Shown piece by piece: positions 63,982 to 64,000 of a stretch of 64,000 nt of DNA; position 1 is the first letter of the stretch; the number at the start of each line of letters is the position of its first letter. The translations under genes and the position numbers were made by a program. This DNA is from Orthonyx spaldingii. Its lineage: Eukaryota > Chordata > Aves > Passeriformes > Orthonychidae. Location of the stretch: contig VZTJ01001724.1 of assembly GCA_013397795.1 (NCBI GenBank), positions 211,978 to 275,977 on the forward strand, given 5' to 3'. The notes under the pieces are model-generated. The model made no database searches and had not been told where the DNA came from. It was given only the letters and a program-made list of their open reading frames with translations.

Positions 63982-64000
63982 GGGTCTGGCCAGGGGGCAA

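Larger units (their letters stand above)
63705..64000 (-). mobile_element. Retroviral-type LTR, minus orientation, cut by the window edge
   Basis: Read on the minus strand from the right edge, the sequence has a TATA box (TATAAAAA, 63974-63981), then an AATAAA signal about 50 bases later (63920-63925). About 200 bases of GC-rich sequence follow, ending in …cccccca at 63705, so the plus strand begins TG as an LTR end should. This is the order of late U3, R and U5 in an endogenous retrovirus LTR. The 5' part of U3 lies outside the window. No primer-binding-site-like sequence follows the U5 end on the minus strand, so a solo LTR is as likely as a full provirus. No viral gene is present in the window. 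Exact boundaries are inferred. Confidence 0.6.

Noticed and set aside
1..64000. CRISPR arrays, operons, bacterial-type systems
   Set aside because: No spaced direct repeats and no dense gene packing were seen; the DNA is vertebrate in character.

Overview
The window looks like a stretch of bird genome. The evidence is the set of CR1 LINE copies, with their antisense or sense 3' tails built on attctgtg/attctatg-type octamers, together with low GC, short dispersed microsatellites and small exons in long introns. There are no bacterial-style operons, no rRNA and no convincing tRNA. Nothing in the sequence fixes the species.

The main content is the 3' part of one split gene on the minus strand. 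I built it by matching splice acceptors, splice donors and reading phase, not by homology. The best-supported part runs from about 29.3 kb down to 11.1 kb, with coding exons at 27000-27056, 19283-19317, 17945-18058, 15561-15644, 13217-13287, 12966-12991 and a terminal exon at 11187-11420. The terminal exon ends in TGA and has an AATAAA 70 bases further on. Less certain exons lie at 29244-29273, 27174-27207 and 17477-17540. Isolated exon-like segments further upstream on the same strand (34378-34417, 42795-42820, 51340-51375, 57949-57990) could belong to the same transcript. I do not recognise the protein. It is hydrophilic, with a short helical or coiled-coil-like C-terminal part.

The rest is intronic or intergenic. 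CR1 copies lie at about 7751-7806 (-), 24138-24608 (-), 29882-30446 (-), 31970-33717 (+, the longest, with reverse-transcriptase remnants) and 50340-50672 (+). Weaker, older candidates are at 14740-14880 and 56655-56780. The right edge (63705-64000) holds the R/U5 side of a retroviral-type LTR in minus orientation, cut by the window end. Simple repeats include a poly-T pair flanking a five-N gap (36811-36892), an ATACAT array (43133-43215) and a TATC array (27347-27391).

Several AT-rich segments carry clustered transcription-factor-like motifs and may be conserved non-coding elements. They are at 46440-46640 (PBX/MEIS-like and homeodomain-like), 53280-53480 (SOX/TCF-like) and 59640-60010 (a perfect 16-base palindrome matching an RFX X-box). 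Conservation could not be tested here. Between 1 and about 11.1 kb I see no gene I can support.
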